Notes under the pieces: generated by a model
What the model saw: the letters and a program-made list of their open reading frames with translations, nothing else
Told to the model about the DNA's origin: nothing
Databases searched by the model: none
Part shown: positions 38,652-52,600 of the stretch, piece after piece
Numbering within the stretch: the first letter of the stretch is position 1
Layout of the letters: every line of letters starts with the position of its first letter
Program-made: the position numbers and the translations under genes
Assembly: GCF_000234665.1 (NCBI RefSeq)
Contig: NC_018318.1
Location: 248,001 to 312,000 of the forward strand
Length of the DNA stretch: 64,000 nucleotides
DNA from: Leishmania mexicana MHOM/GT/2001/U1103
Taxonomy: Eukaryota > Euglenozoa > Kinetoplastea > Trypanosomatida > Trypanosomatidae
Direction: 5' to 3'

Positions 38652-39495
38652 ACACGTTACAGATTCGGACGTGCAGCAAGGGAGGAGATGCAGAGCTGGC
38701 GGGAGCCCACCCACACACACACACACACTCCACGCATGCAGACACCCACACTCCAGCAGCAGGAGCGTGTGCGCCACGAGGGGTCGTGGTAAGACCCGCG
38801 GAGAGAGGACAGAAGAAGAGAGACAGTAAAGGTACAACGAGAGAGACGGAACGGTCAAAGGCGCGAGTTTTGACCATCATCACCTGCGCGCGCGCACACA
38901 CACACAAATATGCATACATCCGTAGTCAAGGGGGGGGGTACATGTCCTGGACACCTTGAAAGCCGCAAAAAATAAAACGGCACTCTGTTATAGGCGAGGA
39001 GAGACGCTGCGCTGCCAAGTGAAGTTGCCATCCGGCCACGACCGCCCGCGAGCGCGTGCTCTCGCTCGTCCGTCTGTCTTGCACGTCTTGTTCGAATTCC
39101 GTTGTTATGGAACGGCATGACATGGCGGAGGACATCCGCCCCTCCCCCGCCCCAGTGTGAAGGACGAACATACACGCACGAACGAGCTCAATCAGGCGGT
39201 GATGCTGCGGACCACCCAAGGCCGGCACTACAAACGCACGGCAACCCAGGAAAAAGAAATCATGCCCGCGTGCGACGCCTCCAGACATGGGTGCCACCGC
39301 CCTTCACCACATCAGGGGCAGTATTCAAGGCACGCCCAGACACGCAGGACACGTCGGCCACGGCAAAACACATGAGTAACAGAAGTGCACGCCTGCATCA
39401 CTCGCCAGCCCCCGTACGTCGACGAGAGAGGGGGGAGGAGGAAGGGGGTGGGTGAGTGGGTGGCGCGCGTACGCACGCCCGCACACCTGTCGGAG
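38652..39495. other. spacer between bL21m and GPI-protein genes
   Basis: A CA tract at 38712-38730 and otherwise mixed sequence. No gene or recognised element. Confidence 0.6.
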
Positions 39496-40056
39496 CTACT
39501 TCTCTGTCGGAGGTGTCTCCATCATCTCTAGAAAAGCTGAGGCCTCTTCGACCTTATCCCAGTCCTTTGGGTAGTACAAATCGTAGCCATCATTAGCCGT
39601 GAAGACCGGGTTCGGGTGCCTGTCTGCGCGGAAGTCCTTCAGGAGTACACCGTCGTACTTGTCGAGCTCGCCTACCACCGTCGGCTCGTAGACCACCTCA
39701 CGGATGCGCAGTATTGTAGCCGCGTGCTGCGCGTCCACCCATCGCAAGCGTCGACGCCCTGGCGTGGAGAAGAGCGACACCACGTTGCGCATGCGCTTCT
39801 GCTCTTCAACGTCCGCGGTCACCCGCACGTGCTCCAGCAGCGGTCGGCCAATGGCGGTAAAGCGCGGCCCGCCGACCATGAGCACCTTCTTGAGCGCAAT
39901 TTGGCTCCCGATGGGCGCGCGCAGACGCTGAACGGCGATGACGTCGCCGGGGCTGACCTTGTACTGGTGATTGCCGCAGTACACAACAGCAAACTTGGGC
40001 CCCTCGATGAGGGGCTGCAGCGCCTTGGCGATCGCGGGGTTGGCAGATCGCAACAT
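39496..40056 (-). CDS. bL21m: mitochondrial large-subunit ribosomal protein bL21m
   Basis: Predicted mitoribosomal protein of the L21 family, 186 residues. Residues about 22-85 match the bacterial L21 pattern: FAVVYCGNHQYKVSPGDVI corresponds to the YAVIxxGGKQYxVxxGD block, followed by a GSxIxxxxVLMVGG segment and a terminal IGRPLLEHVRVTADVEE segment. Bacterial L21 is about 100 residues, so there is a C-terminal extension of about 90 residues, typical of the protein-rich trypanosomatid mitoribosome. A short N-terminus of about 20 residues could serve as a mitochondrial presequence. The start at 40056 is supported by a minus-strand CT-rich tract and AG at 40068-40069; codons further upstream in the open frame would be removed by that splice. 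Confidence 0.87.
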   Translation of the reverse strand: MLRSANPAIAKALQPLIEGPKFAVVYCGNHQYKVSPGDVIAVQRLRAPIGSQIALKKVLMVGGPRFTAIGRPLLEHVRVTADVEEQKRMRNVVSLFSTPGRRRLRWVDAQHAATILRIREVVYEPTVVGELDKYDGVLLKDFRADRHPNPVFTANDGYDLYYPKDWDKVEEASAFLEMMETPPTEK

Positions 40057-40067
40057 CGACGACTTAA

Positions 40068-40085
40068 CTAGGAAGAGGAGGAGTA
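40068..40085 (-). promoter_or_regulatory. trans-splice acceptor region of bL21m
   Basis: On the minus strand TACTCCTCCTCTTCCTAG precedes the ATG by only 11 nt. No other AG occurs for over 50 bases upstream. It fixes the start codon at 40056. Confidence 0.72.
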
Positions 40086-40692
40086 ACGGGCAAGAAATTA
40101 AAGAAGGGGTCGTGTGCGGAGACGTAGTCCAAGCGTGTACGCGCCATCCGCAAGTGTTGACGGAGTACAGCCACCCGGGGAGAGTGATGCGCTCGTGCGT
40201 GGAGCGCAGCGGAGACAGCGCCACACGAGTCGCGTGCGTTTTGCGTCACTTATTCGGATAAAGAGAAGCAACGATCCAACGAGGAGACGAGGTGACGGGG
40301 CAGTTTGGACTGACAGTGGCCAGATGCATGACTGGCGATATGCGCAAGGATGAAAGACACGCCACCCCTCCCCGACGCTAAAGTGCGTGCGTGGTGCGTA
40401 GTCATGAGCGCTAGTGGCGGACCCATAGCCCACGAGAAAGGAGAAAGGGGGAGGGAACCTTCTAGAGAGCGCTTCTCCTCGACGATGCTTGGTCGGTCGA
40501 CGGGGCAAGTGCGCCCACTGACAAAACACATGGACAGAGGAAGAGAGAGCTTTTGAAGAGAGTTTCAAGTGTGCCGGCGCGCGTGCTCACTTCGTCGTGC
40601 GGTGCTGACACCGCGCCATTTTGGTTATTTCCGTGCCAGTGCTGGCTCTCTCAGCAAACATGGCGGCACGCGAAAGGGTACACACGACGCCC
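40086..40692. other. spacer between giant gene and bL21m
   Basis: The shortest spacer in the window at about 0.6 kb; no microsatellite. No gene seen. Confidence 0.65.
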
Positions 40693-43600
40693 TCAAAGCG
40701 AGGTGTAGCGCCGCCGGTACTCGTTGGGTGTCAGCCGCCTTCGCTCCGTCGTGCCTGGCGGACTCGCCGCGCTGCCGTGGTTGCCGGGGTGGGGGTCCCA
40801 CAGGAGGGCAGTGGGGCTTCTGTGGCCGTCCACCAGCGTCGGGTGGTCGCGTGCCGGCCACGCCTGGGATGGCGTTCGCAATGGTGACCGGGATGACCAC
40901 GACGCCCCGGCCATGGGCAGTGGAGGCGGAGGTGGGGGCAGACGTGCGGCGACTGCAATCCCGTTCCCGTTGCGCATTTCGTCTTGCGCCAGAAGCTTCT
41001 GCAGGGTCGACACTACCTGCTGATCCACTGCGCGGGCCTCTTCAAGCTGGTGAACGCGTTCCTCAAGGGTGGCGATGTGGCTTGCCTTGCGCTGCAGCTC
41101 ATAGCGCAGCCCTAGCGGGTCGTCGACAGAGAGGACCACCATCTCCGGTTCTGCTCTCGGCAGAACACTCGCGGCCTGCACGGGGGCGACGGCGTCTGGC
41201 GCAGGGGGTTGACCGTGACGCTTTTCCCGGCCTCGGCTTTGTCTCTCGCATCTTCGTGCGGACCCCACCGGAGGGGTGCCGGCAGCAGTTGGCGATGGGG
41301 ACACGAGCGAGGGTGTCTGCTGCCGCTGCGCTTCACGTCGCCGAGGCCGCTGCTCATGCAGTTGCAGCTGCCGCTCCGCACAATTGATGCTCCACGCGTC
41401 CACCATCAGCAGTGTCTTTGCTTCCATCCACGCCAACAAGCACGCCTCGCGCGCTGACAGCCAGCTTCGTGTGCGTTGCTGTGCGTGCGCCTCCTGGGCT
41501 GCCCGCGCGCGCAGGAGCTGCCTGTTGGCCTCCTCCGCGGCCTGCATCGCGACAAGCGTGCGTGCATGTGCCTGCTCCTCACGTCGAAGGGCGTCGGCCA
41601 TATCTTGAGCTCGTTGCTCGACTCGGCTTACTTGACCTTGAGCACTGGTAAGCGCCGCCGTGTGTGCTGCGGTGTCGGCAGCTCGTGCCAACTTCTCGGA
41701 CTGCAACTCGTCCTCTAAGCGCCGCCGAAGCTCTTCATGGGCAGATTTGTCCTCCTGTAACGTGGCTATGGTGCGCATGTGTGTCTCCGCCTCGCGGCGG
41801 AGAGCATCCTCAGCCTTCTTTGCGGCTTCTTGCTCTTGTGCACGCGCTGCCTCCAGCTCGACTTTCAACGTTTCTATGCGGTCCCGTTGTCGGCAGTGCT
41901 CATCAGCGTCGAGCTCCGCGAGATGTAGCTTTTCCAGTACAGCCTCGAAACGCCGGTGCAGCTCCTCCTTCTCCGACTGAGCCTCCTGCAGAGCGGCGGT
42001 CGTGCGCTCGTGAGTCTCTCGCTCATGGCGCAGATCATCCAGGGCAAGATGGGCGGCCTGCTCAGCGTCCGCAAGCTTGCGAGTGACCTCTCCGAAAGCG
42101 GTCCTATGACCTTCGTCCCTGACTGCTTGCGCACGTTGCATGGCGCGTAGCTCGTCCTCGAAGCGTTGCTGCAGCTCGCTGTTTGCCCGGCGTTGTGCCT
42201 CCATGGCAGCGTCGGCGCTCGCGGTGGCCTCCTCATACTCGCGGCGCAAGGCGCGTTCGCGCTCATCGGTGTCCTGTTGCCACTGTTTGTGGGCAGCGCG
42301 GGCGCCGGATAGCTCTTCCTCCAGCACCATCACTCGATCCGTTAGCGCTTTTTGAGCCGACTCCAGCGCTGCCGCTTGCGTCTCGGCGGTGATGCAGCGG
42401 TGCAGGTGTTCCCTGCTGTCTGCTTCCGCAGTGCGTAGCTGGTCCGTCGTGGACTCGATGCGCTGTCGCAGGGCGGCGATTTGCAACTGCGCGGCCTGCG
42501 CTTCAGCTGCGGCGTGTGCCAAAGCCTCCTTCTCTCGCTGAAGGGCCCTGTCGCGCTCACAACGCAGCTGCTGCTGAGCCGCTTCACTGTCGCGCATAAG
42601 GTGATCCTGTGTAGCCATATGTGCGGCTGCTGTGTCGGCTGCTGCTGCTGCTGCTCGAGCGCGGCGCTCGGCATCGAGCTCCCCTTTCAAGTGCCTCTGC
42701 AACTCTTCGCTGGCTGCCTGTGCCGCTTGCATGGCGGTGAGTGTCTGCATGTGCGACTCTAACTCTCGACGGAGGGCCTCTTCACGCTGATCCGAGTCGT
42801 GCTCTTTCTGCCGTTGTTGCACTTGCGCTATAGCCCGTTCGTTCTCTAGCGCCTCCAGCTGCTCCCGAAGCAGACGCCGCTCCCGCTCAAGGGCTCTGAT
42901 ACCATCCTCGGCTGCGACGCGCTGGGTGTGCTCCTCTGCTGCGTGCGCTTCGACAACCTGCAGCTGCTCCATGAGAGTGTTGATGCGTTGTTGCTCTGTC
43001 AGTGAGACAGGTGGTCGTTCAACGTCGCCGGTTGTCAAGCTGAGCCGGCGCACCTCCGCCGCTGGAGGTGGAAAGGACGCTAGTGACGGCGGCGGCGCTG
43101 GCGGTTGCGCTGCTCTGGCTTCATCCCGCACAGAGGACTCCACGCACGGCAAGGACCCAGCGCCGCTGCCAAGGGGCGAGAGGCTGCGGCTTCGACTGCG
43201 ACTCGCACGTGCGCTTCGCCGCTGCTCGCTCTCTAGCCGCTGCGTGAGCTGGTCCATCTGCACCACGTGGGCGTGCCGTTCGGCGTCGAGCAGGGCACGC
43301 CACTGATCCATGCGGAAATTGGCGTTGCGCAGCTCATCCTCGAGCTCGTGAACGCGGCGCAGAGGCTGCGCACGCAGCGACGACGGCGATGAATCCGCTG
43401 AGGGCGAGAGCAGCAGCGCCTCGGTGCTGGTGGCTACAGACGCACGCGGGGGCGGCGGCGGTGGCGACGGCGTGGAAGGTCTCTCTTGCGGTCGCGCCTT
43501 CTCCGCCACAGTCGCTGCATGCCGTGCGGCACCTAGCGCCGCCTCGGTAGCTGCGAGCTGCTCCGTGAGACATGCCATGGCTTTTGCCTTCTCGCGCAGC

Positions 43601-46600
43601 TCCTGCTCCACTTGCTGCAGCTGCTGACGCAGCTCGACCACGGCGCTGCTCGAGCCGGAGAGGCGTTGCTGTAAATCAGCCAGTGCTGTTACGGCGGCCT
43701 CGCTGTTCCGCACCGGTGTTCGCTCCCGCCACGGCGATGACGACACCGTGGTCGCGATCCGTACATGCCGGGCTGCTTGCTTCCTCCCAATCGATGACGG
43801 CGACGCAGGGCTGCTACCGTTGGTGCCCTTTCGCGTAGGCAAGGAAGGCCGACGAGTTTGCTGTACCGTCGCCTTGGTCGAGTTTGGCTTCTGCCCTACC
43901 GCGTCATCCGCTTCGTCAGCATCGTTGGCAATGGCACGCTGGACAGGCAAGACGCTGTCGCAACAGCTTGCACTGTCACTCTTGTGGCTCGCGTCCTCTG
44001 TTTCGTCATCGCTGGCGGTGACGTGCCGCTCACCGCACGTAGTCAAGTCAGAATTGGTGCGCTGCACCGTGGGCGGAGAGGGAGAGGAAGAGAGGGACGA
44101 CGACAGCGTCCCGACAGACACGCGACGAGTGACAGAGCTTGTGGACAGGGTTCCATCGGGAGATTGGTGAAATGCTAGCGAAGCCGGCGTCCGCTGGTAC
44201 GACGGCTGTGGGAGTGAGGCGGCCAGCAGCACTCGAGGGAGTGGCAAGGCGGTGCCAGAAAGGGATGCCTGCAAGTCCGGCGCCTCATCCGTCTGCTGCA
44301 GCACGGCCGGCTGCTCCGACAGGCCGTCTTCATGATCTGCACGCGACGCGTTCGCTGCGACTTCAACGCGCTTCCCGGTTAGTTTCGCACCACCCACCGC
44401 CATAGCAGCGGTCTCGACCACGTCATCTTCGGCTGCTTCGACGCCGCCATTGCTCTCCGCTACCTCTGCCGCCGCATCTGCCGCCGCCTCCGTGTCAGCG
44501 ATGGCACTGTCTTGCACGTCAGAGTCGTCTTCACGGATGAGAACAGCGTGTGGTGTGTCGGTGTGCGCGGGAGTCGTCGTGACTGCTAAGCCATTCTTGT
44601 AGGGCCGAGTGCGCGCCGCGAAGGGTGGGTCGGAGGACGCCTCGGAGAACATCGTCGACGATGATGACGATGGCGACGACAGCGGTGGCGGCATCGAGGA
44701 GGACAAAGCTGTGGATCCTTGTGACTCCACAACGGAGGACGTCTGCCGTGCCAAGGGTGACGAGTGCACTGACGGTGAGGAAAGCGTCGAAGGCGGCGCT
44801 TGGCGGTCGTCGCAGTTGCCGTCACCGTTTTCGCCGTGGTGATGGCGACGATCGTGGTAGGGCGTCACCACTTGCGTGCCATGCGAGTCCACCGAGTCCG
44901 CGTTGAGCGCCGCCGACCCGCTCACCCTGCTGTGCTGCTGTTCATCAGACGTGTGTGCGTCTGTCTCCACGTCATCAGGTGAACTACTGTGCCGCTGCGG
45001 TGGTGCATGCCGCACCTGTGTCGACCACACCATGGACGTGGTAGAGGATGGAGATGACGTCACTGCCGCTGCCAGTTCCCATGGCGATGGAACGGGTGGT
45101 GTCACTTGCGTCGCCTGATTCCAGAGAGGAGCTCGCCGAAGGAGCGGTGATGTGCCGTTTGGGGTGAGCAGCACGGAGGAAACAGGCGACAGCGCCGCTG
45201 CTGGATGGGCTGACAGTACAACCTTCTGCACATCCACATCCGCGCTGCTGAAGACCGGATGAGCGACATGCTGCGACGCTACCGACGGCGGTGATGATTG
45301 CGCAGAGGAGGACCACGGCGGAAGCGGCGGCATGTGCTGCTGCTGCTGCTGGTGCAAGGAACTTTCTCGCGAGAGCGGCGCCGGAGAGTCTTCACTGCTG
45401 TGGTCACTCGAGGCCCCAAGAAGAAGCACGGCAATCGGCGTCGGCGTTGAGCAAGGTGTCTCAGCAGTGATCGTGTTGCTCATGGCCAGTGCCCCAGCAG
45501 GCGCAAGGGACATGAGGGTGAAGGCGGTGCTGGTGCGGCGGAAGGACTGCGGCTCCAACGGCGAGAACAGCTGTGACGGCCCGCGGCTGACGGCGGAGTG
45601 CCGGCGCCGTACGCCGTAGCCACCGCACAACACGGCAGTGGCAGCCAGCTCCACCGACGTTGTCTCCGGTGGCGACAGGCATTGTGAGCCCTGCATGCCT
45701 TGGCTGAGAGAGTGCAACAGAAACGAGTGCGACGTGGACGACGGGAGTCGGGAGGGCAGGTCGCTGCCGCACGCGACTGCCGAGGGGGGCAGACTCTTTG
45801 CCTTGTCTTTGCTGTCTTCTACAGTAGCGGCGCCGCTGAGCAGCACCATGATGCGCTGACACAGCTCCACCACTCGCTCACGGCCCTCCTCGGTCCGTGC
45901 AAAATACAGGAGCTCCGGCGGCACACCATCTGCGAGTGGTATGGTGACCGAGAAGCCCTCGAGCGGGGAGGCCGCAGAGTCTGGCGTCATCACCTTCTCC
46001 GGTGTTGCGCCGTCGTGTGGGCTCCCCACGGCCACGTCACCTTTTCCAGGCACCACCTGCGGCGTCGAGGAAAGCGACGGCGGGGAGATCAAGTCCAGCT
46101 GCTGCAGTGGGGCTAAAGTGCCAGCACCATCCGCAAGGGACAAGTTACTATCCGTTACAGCTGTCGTGGGCGCCGCCGCCGCTGCTCGCTCCTCCTCCTC
46201 AGGTGCCACGGCCTGCTCATATTGTCGAGCAGCCATGCGCATTCCACTGCATGTTTGATGTATGTCTGCGAGCAGGAGCTGGGTGCTGCGAAGGCGGCCG
46301 TGCAGCTCTGCGTTTTCGCGCTGCAGTTGTGCCATCTGCTCCGTCAACGGAGACGCCGCCGTCGATGGCGCCACCCTGGCTGGCCCGTCTCTGCGCTCGC
46401 GGCTGGCAGCGGGAGCTGTGGAGACGGTTGATCTGGTTGTGGGTGGACTGACACTGCAGCCTCTCATCCAGAGAGGCTGGGCGGGGCAGTTCGGCGCAGC
46501 TTCACTGTCTGGGGCGGTTGTGTCGCCTGCGTATGCGTCATCACTTCCTTTCCCTCTCTTCGCCACATCCTGCTCCATGTCGAGTGTGCGCTGAGTCCAC

Positions 46601-49600
46601 CACGGCAGCACGCGACGCAGCAGCAGTGCCTCCACCATCATGTGCTTCGCCTCAGTGACAAAAGGGCTCAGCAGTGGACTCTCAACGGCAACGCCGCTGC
46701 CCACATGCAGCACAAGACCCTCCACCGACGTCTCTGACGCCATCGTGGCAACTTCGGCGTTCTCCTCAGGTGAAAGCGGTGACTCTCCGACTGCCCGTGC
46801 GGTCGATCCCGTCACCGCATCCGCGCTTTCGCTGGCGCCCACCAGCGGAGTGTGCCCTTGATGGGCCATCCGCTGAGGCTGCTGCTGCTGCTGCGTCGGT
46901 CGTGGAGACTTTCGCGGCTGCCCCTCACCCCCCTCAGTGTCCTCCCTATCCCTTGCACGCTTAGTCGACACCGCCGCTTGCAGACGGCACAGGAGGGGGG
47001 CGGCGAAGGCGGGTGTGGGAAAGCTCGATCCGTGCGATGCAATCTGCGCTTGCTGCACTTGCCGCTGAGACGCGTCGCTCCCAGACGAGGTGGCGCACCG
47101 TGGAGACTCTTCGTAGCCACTGGCGGCGCTTCCAGCCGCGGTGGCGACACGATGCGGAGTTGCCACAGCGATGAAGTCGAAGATTCCTGACGGCGACTGC
47201 CCCAGGTGTCTACTCTCCGCTGTGTCCGGGGCGGCAAACACAGGGACATCCACCGTCCTTGGTGGCGAGTGGAGCAGGCTCCCTGGTAATGCTGCGTCGA
47301 CGTCACATGACGCGTCGCCGGCACAGCCGTGAAGAAGCTCCAGCGCGGCTTCAAAGCCGTGCTTGGAGGCCAGCTGGACGACGCGACTGCTGGATGCAAC
47401 CATGCTGGTGGCGTTGTCGCTGGTTCTGCGTCCACTGAAGCAGTTGCCCAGCACTGGCACGGCCGTGGCCATGTCGGTTCCTGTGCCTGCTTCGAGCGGC
47501 ACACGCACCTGTGAACCGAACATGGTGCCGTGGGCGCACAGGCTCGCGAATGGTGGCGACCGTTGTAGTCCCAAGGATGATGTGGCTGCCTTTGCGAAGT
47601 CACTTGTGGCACCGTTCAACGCGCTGCTGCTGCGACAGCCGGCGGCTTGGGCGGCATCACCTGTCAGACGCATTGCTCGCCCGTCGACGGCAAAGCTTTG
47701 CAAATCGTACGGGTCGTCTGGGTCGACCGAGTGCGGATTCCAGCCGCCGAGAGCGGGTGTCACAGACCACCGCGAGGGTGTGGGCTGGAGGACGGAGCGC
47801 TGAGCGGGCAAGAGGGAATATGAGTGAGCCGGATCGAAGCTCGCGTTAACGAAGGACAACGGCACAAAGCCCACCCCGCCTCGCCGCGCGCTGCGGACGA
47901 CAGGCTGCTGCTGCTGGTCTTGCTGCTCTCGTGACACCCGGAGCTTCGGAATCGCCGTACCGATTCTCGTCGTAAGAGGCACAGCTGAAGTCAAGGTCAG
48001 AGGTGTCACGCTCGCTTGGTATGTCGTGAGCGGTGTGATGACATCCCTTTCTTCTGACGACACACCAGACGGCTCCTCCTCGTGCGTGCGCGCGTCTGCC
48101 TTGTTACCGCCTTCGTGTCTGTTCACTGCTGCTTCCCACGCCACCCCTTTATCGTCCGTAGAGGCTGCTGGCACCGTTACCAACAGCGGTGCACCAACAT
48201 CGGCAAGCAGATGGGGTAGCAGGAGACACTTCCTGTACATGTCAAGCACCTCGCGCACAAGGTGCCAAAAAGGGTGCTCTGTGTGCACTCCCTGCGCACT
48301 GCCATCAGCGTCGCGCAGGAGCGCCGTGGCGCTGCCACGACGCAGAAAATCATCAAGAGGCCGGCAGAGAGCATGCAGGTGGAGTCTTGCCAGCACCCAC
48401 GTCAAGCGACGCATCACCACATCCAACGGCCGCGTGATGCTCTCGAGCACTTCCTGCCGTATATGCAACCTACACACCACGGACAACGTCTGCAGGCGAT
48501 TCAAAACATCGGCGGGAAGGCTCGGGGACAGGAGGGAGATGACGAACGGCACCGAAGCGCGTCTGCGATGAGGTGTCGCGCCATCTTTGCTAACGTCGCG
48601 CTGCCCTCGGTGGCCGTCTACGTAGGACGTGATACTCGGACTGCTCTGGCCGCTGTCGGGGTCGTCGCGCTGCTCGCGCTTGCACTCGTCCTCGTCACAT
48701 GCGTCGCTGACGTCGACGCCACTCTCCACCTCTGTGATCACGCCGGCCAGATGAGCAGGGGCGTCGTCGTCGTAGCACAGCATCGGGGCAAAGGCTGCTC
48801 GTGCAAACGCCAGTGCAGCGCCGTTGGCCAGCGGCAGAATGTCGTCGCACCGCAGTGCGCCCCACCGCGCCGCTTCGACGTTCACCTCCGCTGGGGCGTC
48901 TCCTGAGTTGTGGTTTTTCTCACTGCCTGCCGTACCACGATGGATGCTGCCGTGATCGCGCTCCGTGACGGCTGAGCTGTCATCTCGGTACGTCTGATCA
49001 TCATGGCCTCGCAGCTGTCGGTAGCAGGCGTACTGCTCTGCCAGCAAACCGGCAAGCAGCACTGCTGTCGCCACGTCCGAGGCGACGCGCACGGCCAGCG
49101 CTTGCGTGTAGCGTAGGTAGGCCGCCGAGGTGGTGCACAGAGTGGTGGACACGGCGCTGATATTACAAAGGTCTTGCTGCTGCTGCTGCTCCTGCTTCGA
49201 AGTGCCGTGGGCCCGGCTGCCACTGCCCAGCACCTCGGCCGCCAGCAAGCGCCACAGGAAGAGACTTCGAAAAGGCACGACCGACGCGGCGGGCGCGCTG
49301 CTGCGGATGAGTTTTTCCCGCTTGTACCGCCTCCCTGACTTAAGGATGCTGCGTGGTGATCCGGCGATGGAGGAGGACCGCTCAGGCGAGGTGGCGCTCG
49401 GAGTGTTGGGTGACTGCTGCTGCCACGGCGATCCAGTGCCGCTCTCCGCGACGGGGAGTCTGGTATCCAGCCGCAGCGGTGTAGAAATCGAGGCATCCTC
49501 AAGAAAACTAACGCGGCGAGCGTGCGCATTTGGCGAGTGCGCTGACGCCGCTGCTGCCGCTGAAGTCGGCAAAGAGTGTATCGGGCGCAGTCCATGGGAC

Positions 49601-52600
49601 TGGATAGCTGCCTGTTGCGGCTGCTGCTGGCCCGCCGCTGCTGAGCGCGGGTGTTCGGGTGTCCGCTCAGGCACCGGGGCTGAACGAGCCCGCGGGGGTG
49701 GCGAGTTGAACGTGTCGTGCGCCGCATCCACCGAAGAGCCATCGGTAGTAAAGAAGAGCTGGTTCAGTAGCAAGTAGGGGAGAAGATTAGCGTCGAAGGT
49801 GCTGTCTTGCACCACGGCCTCCATGACGGCATCCATGTCACATGCCAGCGCAACGGTGGCGCTGCTTGCGGTTGTCGTGAAGCTTCCGTACACCATCGAC
49901 GGCGTCACCGCCTGCACACGACCGAGCAAGACACGCTGACTGCGCAAGTGGTAGGGCGCTCGTCGACGTCCCGCCGTGGCGGCGACAGCGGACTCATCGT
50001 CATGGCTGTCGTCACGCTCGTTGCCTTCAAACGGTTTGGCGGGCGCCGCTAAGCCTTGGTGAGACGCAACGCTGCCGGATACGGTTGTCTCGAAAAACAG
50101 AGGGATCAGCGCGTCGTGCATCCAGTCCATGATGAGCTCCTCCGTCGAGTCGTCCTGCACTGCCGGGGAAGGCGGCTCGGTGGGCGGTGCACGGCGCGGA
50201 GGCCCTCCCTCCTCACGCCGTGGCCGCGCCCGGATACTGCTATGAGTGTTGCGGTCTTGCAGGCTGGAGCTTAGCGAGACGGGCTGATTTGGCGGAGCAG
50301 TGGCAGCACCTTTGCCCCAGCCCAGCAGGGCTCGCAGTCCAAGCCTAGAGCTTCCGAAGAAATTTGATCGCCCAGCGGCGGCGGCAGTCGACGAAGCGCT
50401 GCCTGTTTGCGTGAGAGCACCGTGTGCGGCATCGAAAGGCACTGCGTCATGGTCGTCACTGTCGTCCTGGTCGTTGCACAAGAGTATCTGACGGGCCTTG
50501 GCGGCCGTAGCGGCGGCGGACCGCAACGCTGAGGTCTCTGTCAGCGTAAAGAAGAAGACCGGCACGGAAGGCAAGGCGGCGCTCTCGGCAATCGACACTG
50601 GTGCCGCACTCGCACTGGCACTGGACGCCTGCCGTGGGTGGGGTTGTGGCTGCTGGCGTGCTCCGCGCCGGCGCCGAATGACCAGCGTGACGTACCGCGC
50701 CGTCGTCTCCACCTCTGCAGGCGTGCCAGAGACGTGCACGAAGTGCACAAGTGCCAGCAGCTTCTCCCACAACGCACACTGACGACGCGAGAGACAGCGG
50801 TCGCGAGTCGACAGAGCCGTCGCGCCTTCGAGGGCATACGTTGCCGACGCCGAAGCACCAGCATCACCGTTCAAGTTGCTTGTACCGCTTCCTAGCGCAG
50901 CCTCTCCGTGTGTGATGCCGCTGCTGTAGTGGATGCCGCGGCGATTCTGGGCCTCTATGCGACGGCGATGACGATCACGGTACACTTCGGGCACATTGGC
51001 CTCGTACCGCACCTTGGAAGTGGACTCTTCCTCCAGCGCCACCGCATCCTCGTGGTTCGCCGTCGAGTGGAGCACGTCCTCCCCGGTCACCTCGAGAAAC
51101 ACAGCGGTGTAGAAGACAGGCGTGCGGAGAGGGTCGTGCGCGGCGTCTTGGCGGTCGCGCAGGCCGTCGTCGGACGCAGGTGCAGCCGCGGCGGGCGTTG
51201 TGACCCCCGCGGGACGGATAAGGTCCGCCACTGGAAGGAAGCGAACACGAAGACCGTCGCCGTCACTGCCACCGCTGCTGCTGTCGGGCCGGCCAGGGGT
51301 GTAGCGGCGGACAAGTCCCACGACGAGAGGCGTCGTGCACATCGTGGGGTTATGCGAGGACGAAGGCGAGAAGTTGAGCAGAGAGCGCAGTGCACGCCAT
51401 AGAGCGCCTCTTGCTGTCCAGAGAGGTGTTGCGGCGTTGATGTCGGCAAGGCCGAGCGCCGGCGTACGTGCAGGCAACTCGGGAGGGTGCCTTGGTACCG
51501 TGATGAGGGGCGTGTGCTTCAGGAGCATACCAATGTCGGTGGCGAAGTCCCCTGATAACGCGAATCCCCCCATCGAGTGCGCCTCACCTTGTCGCGCGAA
51601 ACCACTTGCACTTGCGCCGCCCGGGGTGAAGGTGGGGAGGAGCACTTCGGCAAGCTGCGTGAGGTACAGATGAACGTCCCCATCCTTTCCGAAGCGCTGA
51701 CGCGGCACGCGCTCATCGGTATCACTGTCGCTAGCGATGCTGCCTGCATCGCCGTCTGCGAGATAGAAGCGTGCGAACGACGGGAAGTCTATGGAGGGCG
51801 GCTGTTCAGCACCAGCATCGCCGATGTCCGCAGCCAGACGGGTGTGTTGCAGCATATCGCACAGACGCCGTAAAAGGACGTCGATGACGACGCTCGCCTC
51901 GTCCTCGTCCTCGTCCTCGTCTCCGTCCTCCTCGGCGCCGTCACCGACTTGGGAGGACGCAGTGGCAGCAGCACTACCCTGCTCGTGTGCATGGCTCGCC
52001 GGTGCATTGCTTCTAGTGGCCCCATGCGCTGCAGGCGCGTCGACGTGGGTCCCACCACCAGCGCTTGCCGCGGCGCTCCGCAGTTCTTGCTCAGCGAAAC
52101 TCGTCGCGAGGACGTACTGCGCGATGCGAGACGGCCACGAACGCAGAGCAGCGCGTATCTCGGTTGGGTGCAGCGGACGGACAGCGCCGCCACGGGTGCA
52201 TGGAAAGGCGGAGCGCCCTCTAGTGTACGCGGGAGGGACGTCCTCTGAAGTATCCGCTTGAGGCGGCGATGTGACAGTTGAATCTTTCCCGGTATCTCTC
52301 GCAGCAGTAGCAGCAGCGCTATCGCGGCTTGCGCGCCGCCGCCCCTCCGTCGCCGCCTGGGGTCTCTCGACCGGCTCCGCTGAGTCTGCTCCTGCGCTGC
52401 TGCTACTGCTGCGACTTGGCACGCGCATTGGTGGCGTTGATGTGGCAGCGGCAGGGCCGCCGCCACGCGGGCGCCGTTGGGGTGGGGGTATGCCCTGATT
52501 GGTATACGTGTAATACAGCTCCTTTGCCTTGGTGCCGCCGCTGGACGCGCGAGCACGTGGGGAGGAGGAGGAGGCCTCTGCTGCTGCGGCGACAGAACTC

